Assembly: GCA_011032825.1 (NCBI GenBank)
Contig: JAADJZ010000011.1
Span: forward strand, 1,208,501-1,272,500
Source of the DNA: Massariosphaeria phaeospora
Taxonomy: Eukaryota > Ascomycota > Dothideomycetes > Pleosporales
Length of the DNA: 64,000 nt
Reading direction: 5' to 3'
Each line of letters opens with the position of its first letter. Positions within the stretch are counted from its first letter, which is position 1. The position numbers and the translations under genes were made by a program. Below the pieces are notes generated by a model that had not been told where the DNA came from, did not search any database, and saw only the letters and a list, made by a program, of their open reading frames with translations. This document shows positions 11,430 through 22,029 of the stretch, in pieces.

Positions 11430-13139
11430 CTACATCCTCGCGCCGGGTGCCCCTTTGCACTTCGCTTCAAAGGTGCACCAGACCGCCTCCATATTATCGT
11501 TGTGCTTGCCATCGAGTTTCCAGTCCTCTCTGTCCATCATCGAAAACATATACGACGACTCCTTGCAGTCATTGTCCGCATAGAAACTGCAGCAACCTCC
11601 CCACGTCTCCACCGCAGTCACCTTGTTCTTCAAATTGTCCGGGATGGTTTGGCAGTCTTCGTACAGTAGGCGGCCAGGGCGGGGAATGCGGTCTGGATAC
11701 GTCGACGCCCAGTCCGTGGCTCCTCCGTTCTTTGTGACCTTATTATCTGTGTCCGCGCCGAGCCTCACTGTGATCTGCCGATCCTCGAATTCCTCCCCGG
11801 GGATCTTGAGAGCATTTCGTGGCGCGTTCCAATCGATCACGACACGGTAATCGTTGACGTCGATGGACCTAGGAGGGTCGGCTGGTTTGTGTCTGCCCCT
11901 AGCCTTCACAGCCAATGCCGGTGCGGCCGCCAGGCAGTCTAGAAACCGCTGGTCTTTGATCATTTTGCCCACTGTGCCGGACTTTTTGGCAGCCTCAAGA
12001 GACTTCGGAGGTGCTTTCGGCCGCGATCCTGCCCCCTTGAGCTCGGTATAGAACGCTTTTCTTGTCGAGGGAGGTGCCGCGCGGGGGGTGGCTTTTTTGA
12101 AGATTTGGAAGAGTTTGATGATCCCTTTGATTATCATGACGATGGGTGGACCGGCCATAGTCGTCTCTGATATCCCACCAACCGCAGTCTTCGGCTTGTA
12201 ACCTATAGTTACCATGTGGTCATCGAGAAATTCAGGGTCAGCGTCGTTCTCGGGCCACGTTTCCATCATGCCGTCCACTTCATCTGGAGACATGGCCGCG
12301 ACCTCTTTCAGGTCCCACGTGCCGATGCCTACCAGGAGCGCGAAACAAAAGCCATTGCGGCCGCGGCGGTTGTTCTCCTTCTGCTCCGCCTTCTTCGACT
12401 CGGTAGTCCGTTTCTTCTGCTCCTTTGCAGTCTCGACTCGCTTCTGGTAATTCTCCACCAGTTCTTTCTTAGTGTAGCGCGTAGTCCGGCAGCTATGCTT
12501 CATGACTTTATCGTCCTCGCCCCTAGTCTCGCTCTCCATGTGGTGGTACGTCCTCTTGTGATTCTTGCACCGGTAGTTGGGGTCTTCGTCTTTGGCACAC
12601 TCAGGGGTGTAGGTTTCGGCATCTTTGGGCTCCACTTTGTTTTTCGGCCTGCGCGTTACCGGTGTCCGGGACTTATCCTCGCACTTTTTGGAGTCGTCCA
12701 GCGTGCAAACCGGGTTTTCTGTATTCTCGTCCTGTCCGCCTTCAGCGGGATCGAGGATATACCCTTCGTCCTTGCACTTGCCGCGCTTCTTCTGATTGTC
12801 CGGGCCTTTATCGACGCAAACTGTGTTCCCGACGTTCGGCTTCGTGCCTTTAGGGCAGGTCTCACATTCACCTGCCTCGTTCGGGGCCATGTTCCCCATG
12901 CACTTATCTTCGACGCAAACTGTGTTCCCGACGTTCGGCTTCGTGCCTTTAGGGCAGGTCTCACATTCACCTGCCTCGTTCGGGGCCATGTTCCCCATGC
13001 ACTTATCTTCGACGCACACCTCTGGATCTACCTCGGTTTCCGGAAGTTCAAGATCTGTTTGCTCTTCTTCTTGCGGGGCGCCATTTACAAGGGCGAGGCA
13101 GGAGACTAGCAACAAGATCACGTATCTGTATGCCCGCAT
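11430..13139 (-). CDS. Secreted cysteine-rich protein with duplicated 33-residue module
   Basis: Single-exon frame of 569 residues. Residues 1-20 form a clear signal peptide (hydrophobic VILLLVSCLALV core, cleavage near NGA/PQ). An acidic linker follows, then two identical 33-residue Cys-rich modules (residues 42-74 and 75-107; CVEDKCMGNM to KPNVGNTV), each with four cysteines. A Lys/Glu-rich middle has further Cys (to about 250). A short hydrophobic segment (PPIVMIIKGIIKLF, about residue 330) sits in a region rich in Pro and Lys. The C-terminal third ends in a domain with a CCSFYADNDC motif and a final Cys pair, which resembles crystallin-like secreted fungal domains; that resemblance is only an impression. 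Probably extracellular or cell-wall associated. Function unknown. Neighbours give no pathway clue. Confidence 0.8.
   Translation of the reverse strand: MRAYRYVILLLVSCLALVNGAPQEEEQTDLELPETEVDPEVCVEDKCMGNMAPNEAGECETCPKGTKPNVGNTVCVEDKCMGNMAPNEAGECETCPKGTKPNVGNTVCVDKGPDNQKKRGKCKDEGYILDPAEGGQDENTENPVCTLDDSKKCEDKSRTPVTRRPKNKVEPKDAETYTPECAKDEDPNYRCKNHKRTYHHMESETRGEDDKVMKHSCRTTRYTKKELVENYQKRVETAKEQKKRTTESKKAEQKENNRRGRNGFCFALLVGIGTWDLKEVAAMSPDEVDGMMETWPENDADPEFLDDHMVTIGYKPKTAVGGISETTMAGPPIVMIIKGIIKLFQIFKKATPRAAPPSTRKAFYTELKGAGSRPKAPPKSLEAAKKSGTVGKMIKDQRFLDCLAAAPALAVKARGRHKPADPPRSIDVNDYRVVIDWNAPRNALKIPGEEFEDRQITVRLGADTDNKVTKNGGATDWASTYPDRIPRPGRLLYEDCQTIPDNLKNKVTAVETWGGCCSFYADNDCKESSYMFSMMDREDWKLDGKHNDNMEAVWCTFEAKCKGAPGARM
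12811..13016 (-). repeat. Perfect 99 bp in-frame tandem duplication
   Basis: Two adjacent copies of a 99 bp unit (12811-12909 and 12910-13008). The sequence matches itself at offset 99 over about 107 bp without a mismatch, synonymous sites included. It encodes the two identical Cys-rich modules of the secreted protein. Perfect identity points to a recent duplication or ongoing gene conversion. Confidence 0.95.
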
Positions 13140-14362
13140 GGTTGCCCCCCTCGGAACGAAGGACTATAGGGGCGACAAGTAACGAGAAAAATAGTTAGAA
13201 AGCGATGGAGCGAATATGGCTAACGAAACATAGCTGTCCATGTTACTGCTGAATCAAGAGAGAAGCAGTCCTGATATACACATGACCGCAGATCAATAGC
13301 TAAAATGTTCTTAGTATAGGAACTTATCGGGTCCTTACGCGTTCGAACCACACAACAATCGCTACTGCCGCACGGACACCTACGTGAACACAACCTATTC
13401 CTTCCACATATTCCGTTGTTGGACAGTGACAAGGACTCGACAACTCTAATTGACTAATTGACTAATTGAAATTAGAAATTACCTATTATGCTGGATACGA
13501 TAGGGCTTTGTGAAGATAGACGCAAGCTATTAAACTGCTACCAGAATCTACTACACCGCCAAAAGGCTTACCTGGGAGCTGTCTTGACCGGCAATGAAGC
13601 ACAACTGGAGGATGAGGTCTGAGCCGCGGCAGAAGACTGTTGGGCTCCTGCTGGTTGTTCAGACAGGCTGCAGCTAAGCTGGCGGGTCGCCGTCCTTTCC
13701 AGTTTCTCCCGGTTCCCGAAGCCTCATTCCCCACCTGCAACCACGGCCGCATCGGGCGTTGCTGTCAAGCCATTCGCTAGGACAGGACGGGCGAAAAGTT
13801 GGGTTGCCGTTAGGCGGGGCCGTCTTCGGGGTGGGATTGGGGATCATTACCAGGCGAGTACGGTGGGTGACGTACCCGCCTTTCCAGTCCAGTACTGCGA
13901 GAATTGGTGCCCGGTAGCTGGGCGCTGGTTTGCCCCAGATAACATATTCCAACCTCAGCGTCAATGCTGGATTAACGCCGGGGGATTATGCCCGGGGTTG
14001 GGTTGCGGGCCCACAACGTCATGGACGGAACGGGATCATACGCCCGAGTTGCGCATTTCTAGGCTCATTGTTGGGGTAGTTGGATTTGATATCAGCGTTG
14101 CATTCAGCAATAGCAAGCGGTGTGTTAAAGTTGACGGGCTGGGTGCTTCGCGGTATTCCCAAGGACCTTCGCAACGGTACGTACTCCGTACCTATATGCA
14201 TATCTCGCTGTTTCATTGCTAATAATCCAGACTCGCACTTTCTTCACTCGCTGTGATCGACCCTCGCGCGAACATCCTGCCGCGACTTCGTCAACCCGTC
14301 CGTTAGTTAACTCGACCTCTTCGACTCGACTCGACTCCACCCCTCGCCAAAATCCAAACGCC
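13140..14362. other. Intergenic between divergent secreted-protein genes
   Basis: Shared upstream region of the minus-strand 569-residue secreted protein and the plus-strand small secreted protein. A GACTAATT repeat lies near 13450-13465. The 14216-14362 stretch is in frame with the downstream gene from a non-ATG start, but is most likely 5' leader. No other gene seen. Confidence 0.45.
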
Positions 14363-14809
14363 ATGCTCCCCGCCTCCCTCCTCCTCCTCCCCACCATCCT
14401 CGCCCTCACCACCGCCTTCAGCATAACAACCTACACCTCCCAACGCTGCACCGGCCTCAGCGCACGCATCAACCTGACCGTCTCCGACGGCTGCAACACG
14501 TTCCGGGCGGGCGAAGCGCAAGCCTTCATCATGCCGTGGGCCAGCGCGGCCGACGACGAGCTGCTGCTGGTGACGTACAGCGACAAGCACTGCTGCCACG
14601 CAGACAAGGTTGCGGCGTACGGGTGGGAGGACGAGTGCACGGCGTTTGGGCCGTCGCCCGGCGCTGTCGTCGCCGCCTGGAGGGTCGTGGATCCGAATGA
14701 TCCGGATAGGGGCAAGGCTGAGGAGATGGATAGTTATGCGTGTCGCAAGTGTGGGAAGGATGCTTGTGGGACGGTAGAGCCTGGGTTGATTCCGGATGTG
14801 CCGAAATAA
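14363..14809 (+). CDS. Small secreted cysteine-rich protein, effector candidate
   Basis: Single exon, 148 residues from the ATG at 14363. The open frame continues upstream, but that part reads as leader, whereas this ATG begins a good signal peptide (MLPASLLLLPTILALTTAFS). The mature part is about 128 residues with eight cysteines, including a CC pair (DKHCCHAD) and a late CRKC pair. It is acidic overall, with no transmembrane segment after the leader. Size, leader and Cys content fit the usual definition of a fungal small secreted protein. A beta/gamma-crystallin-like or killer-toxin-like fold is conceivable but not shown. No enzyme motif. Strong C and G preference at third positions supports real coding. 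Confidence 0.75.
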   Translation: MLPASLLLLPTILALTTAFSITTYTSQRCTGLSARINLTVSDGCNTFRAGEAQAFIMPWASAADDELLLVTYSDKHCCHADKVAAYGWEDECTAFGPSPGAVVAAWRVVDPNDPDRGKAEEMDSYACRKCGKDACGTVEPGLIPDVPK

Positions 14810-15555
14810 CGCGCCCTGTGTTTTGCGCATGTCTCCACTGCTGGACTGCCTAGCTGGTGGTTTGCTCTTAGCCGTGCTGCGATCTGGGTAGGAGGAAAGA
14901 CCAGCACTTCGGACAGAGAGGAGTAGAAAAGGAGTCACTGTACCTGGACGTGGACTGCTTGTGACTGCTTGAACCATGTTGCTTCGCCTTTCCCTAAAGT
15001 CTATTGTTCTCTTCCCCAGCTCCCAAACCCGCCCCGAACAGCAGAATCTTATTCCCAAAACCCAAACCCGTATCCCAATCTTCTAAAGCCCTCCGCTCAC
15101 CGAGCCCCCCACAAACCAATCCCCGAATCGCCAGCCCAGTCAACAGTGCGTACAAACAAGTACGAGCAGCTCTGTACGTCGTGTGTGGACGCAAAGGCTT
15201 GTCCCCTATCCACGAATGAAAATCACAATCACCAACAAAGACAGTGCCAGTAGTCTCCGAAAACGCAAATAGAATTAAAACCCAGCTCCTAACCCGCCGT
15301 ACCCTCGCTGCAAACACTAACATTGGATCTCGGCCAAGACAGGGAAATCCGAAGCGCAAGCTCCTGCACATACATTGACTTCGAGCGGAAAAAGAGGAGA
15401 GAAGTGAAGGAGTTGTAAAAGACTGCAAAGGAAATAAACTCGCAAAGAGGTATTAAACATCTGCATCAACCACAGCCCACGAAAACCAGAAAATCACGAC
15501 TGAGAAAGAAAAACCTAGGAAACACCTTCGCCAGCATGCTCTAACGCTCACACGC
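14810..15555. other. Convergent intergenic region, nothing seen
   Basis: Lies between the stop of the small secreted protein (+) and the stop of the F-box gene (-), so it should hold two 3' untranslated regions. It is A-rich on the plus strand toward 15400-15520. No further coding signal. Confidence 0.5.
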
Positions 15556-18500
15556 TCAAAGCATCTTCCCTTTGCCTTTACCCTTGTTGTTGGCAGAGGG
15601 AGTTGGACTCAGTGGCGGGAACTCATCCTCGGCTTCTTTCCTGCTCTGCTCCTCTGCCATGCTCAGCTGCAAAGCATACTCCAAATCCGCCAATTCAATG
15701 TCCTTGCTTGCTCCCACTTCCAGATCCGCACTTACTTTGCCCTTTGCCATAGGGCTTGATTTAGCTCTTGGTGAGGACTTTTTACCCTTGACATACTTGA
15801 TCGGAATGTCAAATCCAGGGTTCGGTGCCGGACTACCACTGCCATAATGGCTTGACGAGGGGGTGTCTTGCAAGGACAGGCGAATTGCTTCAGCAATGTC
15901 TGCATCAATCTCTTGATCAGGTTTGGTGATCGGCGAGGAAGAGTGACCATGGACGGTGGGTTCAGGAGTAGCGGTGTCACTGCTTAGGACGCTGCTGCTT
16001 TCGCTCTCTCTTCGTTTCTTCTTCTCCATCTCCAAACTCTCCTGAGAGAGCAAGGCGGCATACGCGAGTGCCTCTTCTTCATTGCCAAGCAGATCGATTC
16101 CGAATCGTCCAGCGAGGCGGTCTGCTTGGCGACGCCGCTCCTGCTTTTCCCGATCCAATTCATATTTCTCGTTGGCAATGTAGTCTTTCAAGTTTGCACG
16201 ACCAGTGCCAGAGAACTTTTCACCTCCGTTATTGCTTCCACGTTCGGAACGGCGGAGTTGACGCTTACTGCTCTTATACTGATCCGCTGCCGTGGAACTA
16301 TAGCTCCAATACCGGATTTGTGTACCGAGCGACACGACCCCTCGCAGGACTGTGGGGTCTGGGTCTAGAGCAATAGCTCCGGCAGCAAACATGTTGATGC
16401 CCACCCCTTGCGCCGAAGCCTGAGCCTGGACAAGTCGTCTGCGCGCGCGGGACGAGAAACGCGAGTTCAAAGTCCTAATGGGCTGCATGTGCGACGCTAG
16501 CGGATCCCAAGCCTGAACAAGACCATCATTCCCACCTACGACGAGATGTAAAGCTGTCAAGCCTAAGCAGGACACCTCAGGAGATTCGGTATAAATGACA
16601 CGAATCGGGTTGATGTCGTTCGGAAATTCAGAAGTACGTGACACCGGGGCCCGAATGTTCCACAGGAGGATGATACCGGTATTAGTTCCGGCGACCAGGA
16701 AACGCGCGCGTTGACCAGGGATGTCTGAAGGAGATGCTGGTTGACTGGCAACGGACATGGGTGAAGCATATGGTGAAGAGGCAGTAGATGCAGCAGAGAA
16801 CCCGAGGGCGGGATCTTCAGACATTGTGAGAGTTGCGAAGGTAGAGGTGTCTAAAGCAGTGGCCGTAAAGCCCATAGCCCCAAGGCCGCCGAATGTCAGG
16901 TTGGAGCATCGCCATTCTTCCGTCATGTTCGCTCTCTCAGGCGAACTTCCAGACGACATAAATGACGAGCTCCTAGTGCGTTGTGTGGCCTTGCCATACC
17001 CTAAGTCAGGAGTGCCGGTGCCGGAACTGCCAAAGATAGACTGTGTTTGAGGAGCAACCATTGGGGTGGCAGCGATGCTGGCTTTCTCCTGCCCTCGCGT
17101 CTTCCATCGAGTGAAGCGCTTGATGTTGGCGTCGTCATCTTCTTCAAGTCCACACTCGAAAACCACGATGGCCTCGCCAGCATAGTTGCCATCATCACCC
17201 GAGAAGTCCACTTCAAGGCGCCTTCTCATGTCCCAACCAAGACATAGTTTCCGGAAATCCTTTGGCTGTTTTCGGATATACTGTTGGATCTCTTTTGTTT
17301 CTGCGAGGACCTGTCCTTTGCTCAAACACATGCCCTCCCACGAAGAACGGGGCGAATAGCTTCCATCAATTTCGCCATCATGGTAAGGGTCGGGACGGGC
17401 GAGACGGCGGCTCGGCTCCACCAGGTTCCAGTGTACGCTGCGTCCAGTGAGCCAGGCGAGATATTCCGGGTGCGTGTCAGGACTGATTATAGGAGCTTGA
17501 CTGCGGGTTGGGAATTTTGTCAGGTAGAACAGCTCACCCAACGCGTTGAGAGCAACTGCCCATAGGCGGTTTTGAGCCTGGCGCTTGAGTGAGTAATTGT
17601 CGTCTACAGCGATAGCCACGATCGGTACGCCGGGGCTAAGAACCCAACGAGCGGTGAGCTCGCCACGGTGTAGCCGTGAGCCGCGCAGACCATCAGTGCC
17701 CAGAGTGCATGCTGTAACAACACCGGCTGCAGAACCCATCATAAGCCCAATGAGGCCCTCTGAAAGCGAAGGAATAGTGGCAGATTTGGCAATCCATACA
17801 CAGCCAATAGCGCCTCCATCAACCCCAAGCTTGGGGATTCCGGCATCTGGCATTGAGAAATCCAATGGCTCCGCAATGAAACGACCGCGCATCTCATCGA
17901 GAGCTCGGTAATAGCAAGAACCCTCCGGACAACCTTGACCGGATATCATGCCGTGGGGCTGGGATACATCCATGACATTAGGACATCCGACTACTTCCCC
18001 TGCACCGAGGCCCCATTCAGCAACGCCCGGGAAACGCTCCGAAAACTGGCCGTAGAAGTTGGGATCACTCTGTCCCCAGGGGTCCACTTTTCCGGTGGTC
18101 GGATCACTACTAGTAGCCATCCCGATGTCATCGGCACCATGGACGAAGCGAGGGACCCGCTTGTTCAGACCAGTCCCAAAAGTGGCGTGGATATGGTTGA
18201 TAGTGGTAAAGGTCTGAGCGTTGTACATGATGACTGGTGCAGTGGTCTGGGTCTGGTTGTGGCGTGTTGAGGCAGACGACGACGGTACACGGACCGGCTT
18301 GCCCCTAGACAAAGAGCGCAGAAGCCTGGTCCGCAAGATGTATTCGCTTCTCCAGGACGCCAATGCCGTGAGCCTGGTGAATGATCGCTTCTCAGAACGG
18401 ACGGTTTCCTCGTCAGTTCCTGGCCGAACGGAAGCAACGTCGAGCGCTTCGGGTCCAGGGAAGAAGCGCGAGAAGGCAACCCGCCAGGCGTGAGGTGTAG

Positions 18501-19092
18501 TCACCAAGTTATGGAAGTGTCGAGACACGAGTGCTACGGCAGCAAGATCGTTCGGCGACAGATGCGACAGGGCATGCGTCAAGACCTCTACGCAGATGTT
18601 AGACCGAGATAAGATGCGGTCAAGGTACACTCATGCCAAACATTGAGTGAACACTAATGGCCGTACTGGCCCATCGACCAGCAACGCCCGAATCTGAGGG
18701 AATGACATAAACTCACCATTGGGCAGGTTGACAATAGGGGAGCTTTTGTCATCCGGGCTGCGGTCCTTCTTCGTCACCTTGAAGACAGAACCTTCGTCTT
18801 TCCTGCGAGCAGACAGAGCGGCTGCATTCTCATAGTCGGCAATGCGGCTGCCGGGCGAGGGTGTCCTCGGACTCAGTCGCGCGGCTTCATCTGCAGCAGC
18901 GACGCGTTCAGGCGACGGCTCCAACCGGCGCCGGGCCTGGCTGCTCTGCGACTCTCCCCGCTCCTCGAGGCGAGAAGGCAGAGAGGCCGTCTGTCCATCA
19001 TCGTGTATGCCATGGTTGGAAGAAGGTGAGGTGGTGTCGGGGGTGGTTTGGGGGATAACGTGTTGGGGTGCGTTTGAGGGCTCGGGCTGCAT
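15556..19092 (-). CDS. F-box / WD40 / UIM protein, Ufo1-like SCF substrate receptor
   Basis: Two exons, 18717-19092 and 15556-18587, joined by a 129 bp phase-1 intron, giving 1,135 residues. The intron lies inside the F-box: exon 1 ends after LPN and exon 2 resumes EVLTHALSHLSPNDL, which together make a textbook F-box (about residues 122-165). WD-type repeats follow, with landmarks GTNTGIILLWNI, GGNDGLVQAWDP and TQIRYWSYS. Near the C terminus are three ubiquitin-interacting-motif-like helices (EEEALAYAALLSQ, DIAEAIRLSLQ and DLEYALQLSMAEE). This order matches yeast Ufo1, which recruits substrates to the SCF ubiquitin ligase and uses its UIMs to limit its own stability. The start is chosen at ATG 19092 (MQPEPSNAPQ). 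The frame stays open upstream to 19254 without another ATG, so a longer N terminus through an unseen splice is possible. Confidence 0.88.
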
Positions 19093-19148
19093 AAAAGAGG
19101 GGACGCGTCGATTGGGTATTCGCAGTTGACCGAGCTGATCTGGACTGC

Positions 19149-19259
19149 TCAGTCGAGATAGATGGGCTCTGTGCTCTGCCGGTTTTTGTAGGGAGTAGTG
19201 GTTGAGGAAAGAGTGCAGTGGAAAGTTTCGAGATGAGGTTCGCCGGCGCGCCAAGACAT
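19149..19259 (-). promoter_or_regulatory. Possible upstream ORF of the F-box gene
   Basis: ATG at 19259 opens a 36-codon frame (MSWRAGEPHLE start) that ends in TGA 57 bases before the chosen start of the F-box gene and is out of frame with it. If both are on the same mRNA this would be a translation-attenuating uORF. Alternatively this is the true start and a small intron restores the frame. Only the frame itself is seen. Confidence 0.35.
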
Positions 19260-19615
19260 GGTAAATAAGATTACGCGATCACCCCCCGGCGGAGTCGGGA
19301 CGATAGGGGTTCACGGGCATCAAACGGCGAACCAGCACAACATTCACAAAATTCAAAGACTACGGTATGATCTAGTCCATAACGTTTGAGAGTCTCACCA
19401 CTCCGATGCCACCAAGTGGACTTCATCAAATCTCACGATAACTCTAGCAGGCCGTGTACTGGCAATTCCCAAACGTTAAAGACCAAATTCTACGGCATGA
19501 AAGGCGAGAAGAGGTATCACTCCTCAGCTCAGCATCAAGCCTTCTCTCCATCGTTTACGCACCAGTTCCCATCTCGTGCTCCTCAGCCTCATCGTCCTCG
19601 TCCTTCTCCTTCTCC
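19260..19615. other. Short intergenic, nothing seen
   Basis: Promoter of the F-box gene and 3' flank of the membrane-protein gene, both minus strand. A pyrimidine-rich TCCTCG/TCCTTCTCC tract lies at 19580-19617. No coding signal beyond short chance frames. Confidence 0.45.
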
Positions 19616-20910
19616 TTAACATCTACCAAGCGAATTAGCAGACACGCGCATCGCAATTGCTTGCTTCTCTACCGCCGGACCTGACGTACCAGTATAAGCT
19701 TCCAGAAACGCCATAGCCGGCAGCATCAACAGCAGCATCGGCACCAGCTGGCCAAACCCCCACTGGTTCTCCCTCCGCCACTCCCCCGCCCCCATCAGCG
19801 CCTGGCCCGCCGCGCGGTTCGCAAACGCCCACCAGCAATTCAGGCCGAACCACAGCAGCATGACCAGCAGCTCGGTGACATCGGCGTAGATCCAGAAGCG
19901 CAGCGCGAGCGCGGCGCTGCGGACTACGCGGTACGGCACCGAAGGAGACTTTGGTGGTGGGCCGTTGAGCAGCGCGTCCACCCGCGCGTGCCGGCCGAAG
20001 ACCTTCTCGCCGATCTGCGCGAGATACAGCGTGTACAACGAGACGAGCAGATACGACGTGCCGACGGCCCACGCCAGCGGCGAGCCGCCCACGGCGCGCG
20101 GCACGCACGCGGCCGGGCAGTCGTACATGTCGTCCCACGCGGCGCCGGCCGTCTGCCACGTCGCGGCCATCAGCAGCGCGAAAAACACCAGCATGCACAG
20201 GAAGCGCCATTTCCAGACCCACGACACGGGGAACTTGCTGGCGCGCCGGTTGTGGTGATGGCGGTCTGGTTTCCGCTCGCTGCGCTCGCGGCGCGTGGAG
20301 CGCCACAGCGCGAGCAGCGACAGCAGGTGCGCGTTGGAGCTGAAGAAGGCGAGGTCGCGCACGACGCTGAAATGGTAGACGGAGATAGCGCGGCGGGCCA
20401 GGAGCGTCAGCCCGGCGGCCAGCATGGCGATGCCCGTGACGAGCTGCTGGTCGCTGAGCGCGACAGTAACAGCGTAGAAGCTCGCGGCCAGCACGCGGGC
20501 GCGCCTGACGCCGACGCGGTTACGCACCGCGAGACAGACGCGCTGCTCGAAGACCTCGTCGATGGCATTGGTGCGAAACTGCTTGTTGGGCTGCTCGAGC
20601 ACGACGTGGCCGAGGGTGGAGACCCAGGCGAGGCCCGCTGATACCGTGAAGGCTACAACGACCTACAGCGAAAATGGTAAGCTTGTGTTGTGTTCATCCA
20701 TTCACGCACGCAACGCAAAGCAAGATGAAGACGCTGGTTGAGCTTGGGCCCAAGCCCCATACATAAATACATACATACTCCGATGCCCGCAATATCGGGA
20801 TCAGCCTGCAGTGCGGGACAGCCCGTGAAGTCCTCGTAGTTGACGCAGAAGCGCGAGTCGAATGCGTTGCATCGGAACTGGCTTGCGGTGCAGGGGACTA
20901 GGCTGCTCAT
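19616..20910 (-). CDS. Multi-pass membrane protein, fungal family of unknown function
   Basis: Two exons, 20779-20910 and 19616-20662, joined by a 116 bp phase-0 intron; 392 residues. The N-terminal exon ends in the family landmark CPALQADPDIAGIG, after which exon 2 begins at once with a hydrophobic helix (VVVAFTVSAGLAWV). About seven to eight membrane segments follow, including FLCMLVFFALLMAATW, WAVGTSYLLVSLYTLYL and LLVMLLWFGLNCWWAF. Four of the first five cysteines lie before the first helix, suggesting an extracytoplasmic N terminus. Proteins with the DPDIAG motif followed by several helices are common in Pezizomycotina and uncharacterised. Third-position GC is very high. A fragment that resembles exon 1 lies at 38790-38960 (see there). 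Confidence 0.8.
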
Positions 20911-22029
20911 TATTGCGTGCTGTGGAGGAGAGGAACTGCTGTCCGGAGTACTCGGCAGTCAGTTCGTCTTACTAGAGAAGTACTCCCTCGGTAGACTAGT
21001 GCAGCTGGAGTCCGTACCTTTCAAAGTCAGCCAAGAACGCCACGATTATAATATTCAGTGTATTTAGCATATCAATGGAGAAAGAGAAAGTTTTCGCTAA
21101 GCTCGAATTTGCTGCGGAGAGCCTTATTTGTTTTCAGCGTGAGCTGAGTAGGTGTTTGTTTTGTGGAGCCTCTCAGACCTACATAGGTCCGACTTGTCCG
21201 ATAGATCTAGAAAAACGCGAGTAAAGACTATGAATAGGACTTCGGATCTGGTCCTTCCTTCCAAGACCGATCCATACCAATCTCACCACCTCATGGCCGA
21301 TACTCTCTCAAGTCCCTCTCTCTTCCCCATTCATCCCTTCTCTACCCTCCCACCTCCACAAACAACCTGCTTTGCAGTCCTCCGTCCTCCGTCCTCCGTA
21401 CTCCGTACCCACACCCGCTAAAACAAAAACAAAAACAACCCAGAACCCCGCCATCTTTCCCGCCATCTTTCCCGCCATCTTTCCCGCCATCTTTCCCGCC
21501 ATCTTTCCCGCCATCTTTCCCGCCATCTTTCCCAGCCAGCCCAGCCAGCCCAGCCCAGCCACCTAGCCCTCTCTCCCAACAAACAGCCAGCAAAAAACCA
21601 CGAGCCGAGTGGAGTAAATCACAGTAGTTGCCTGTAGTTTAGTTTTTGTCGCGGCTAGCCAGAACGAGGACATGGATAAATAGATGGATAGATAGAGACA
21701 TATGAAGGGATAGGATAGGATAGGATAGATGTATGCCTATATACACCAAATATGTCTTGTCGTTGGGCACGCTTTCTGCCAGTTCGCCGTTTGATACGGG
21801 GTCTAGAAGGGCAGAGATGCAGAGATGCAGTGTTTGACCTGTCGGACTGACCCAATAGGTGAAGGTTTGGGGGTAGATCTATCATATTAGATGACATTTG
21901 AGCAAATCAAGCCCCCTAGATGTCGTCGCCCAACCTCTCGTCCTCTATATTCCCTCCGCGGTCCACAACCCCTGCCTTTAACAGTCCAGGGACTACAGCA
22001 TATCCACAACCCAAGAACCAACCAACTCC
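20911..22029. other. Intergenic with minisatellite and short tandem repeats
   Basis: Holds TCCGTCC/TCCGTAC-type repeats (21378-21408), a 12 bp minisatellite (21447-21530), CCAGC repeats directly after it, and GGATA repeats (21706-21728). No gene supported. The frames through the minisatellite are simple-sequence artefacts. Confidence 0.5.
21447..21530. repeat. 12 bp minisatellite, seven perfect copies
   Basis: Seven head-to-tail copies of CCCGCCATCTTT, with no mismatch, in the shared 5' region upstream of the membrane-protein gene. Copy number probably varies between strains. Confidence 0.95.

Noticed and set aside
12216..13109. 297-codon plus-strand frame
   Set aside because: Exactly antisense to the secreted Cys-rich protein, which has a signal peptide and a true ATG; shadow frame.
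13290..13355. GTTCGAACC B-box-like sequence preceded by an A-box-like sequence
   Set aside because: T stem and acceptor stem do not pair; chance match.
21447..21530. CRISPR-like regular repeats
   Set aside because: Contiguous 12 bp units without spacers in a eukaryotic genome; a minisatellite.
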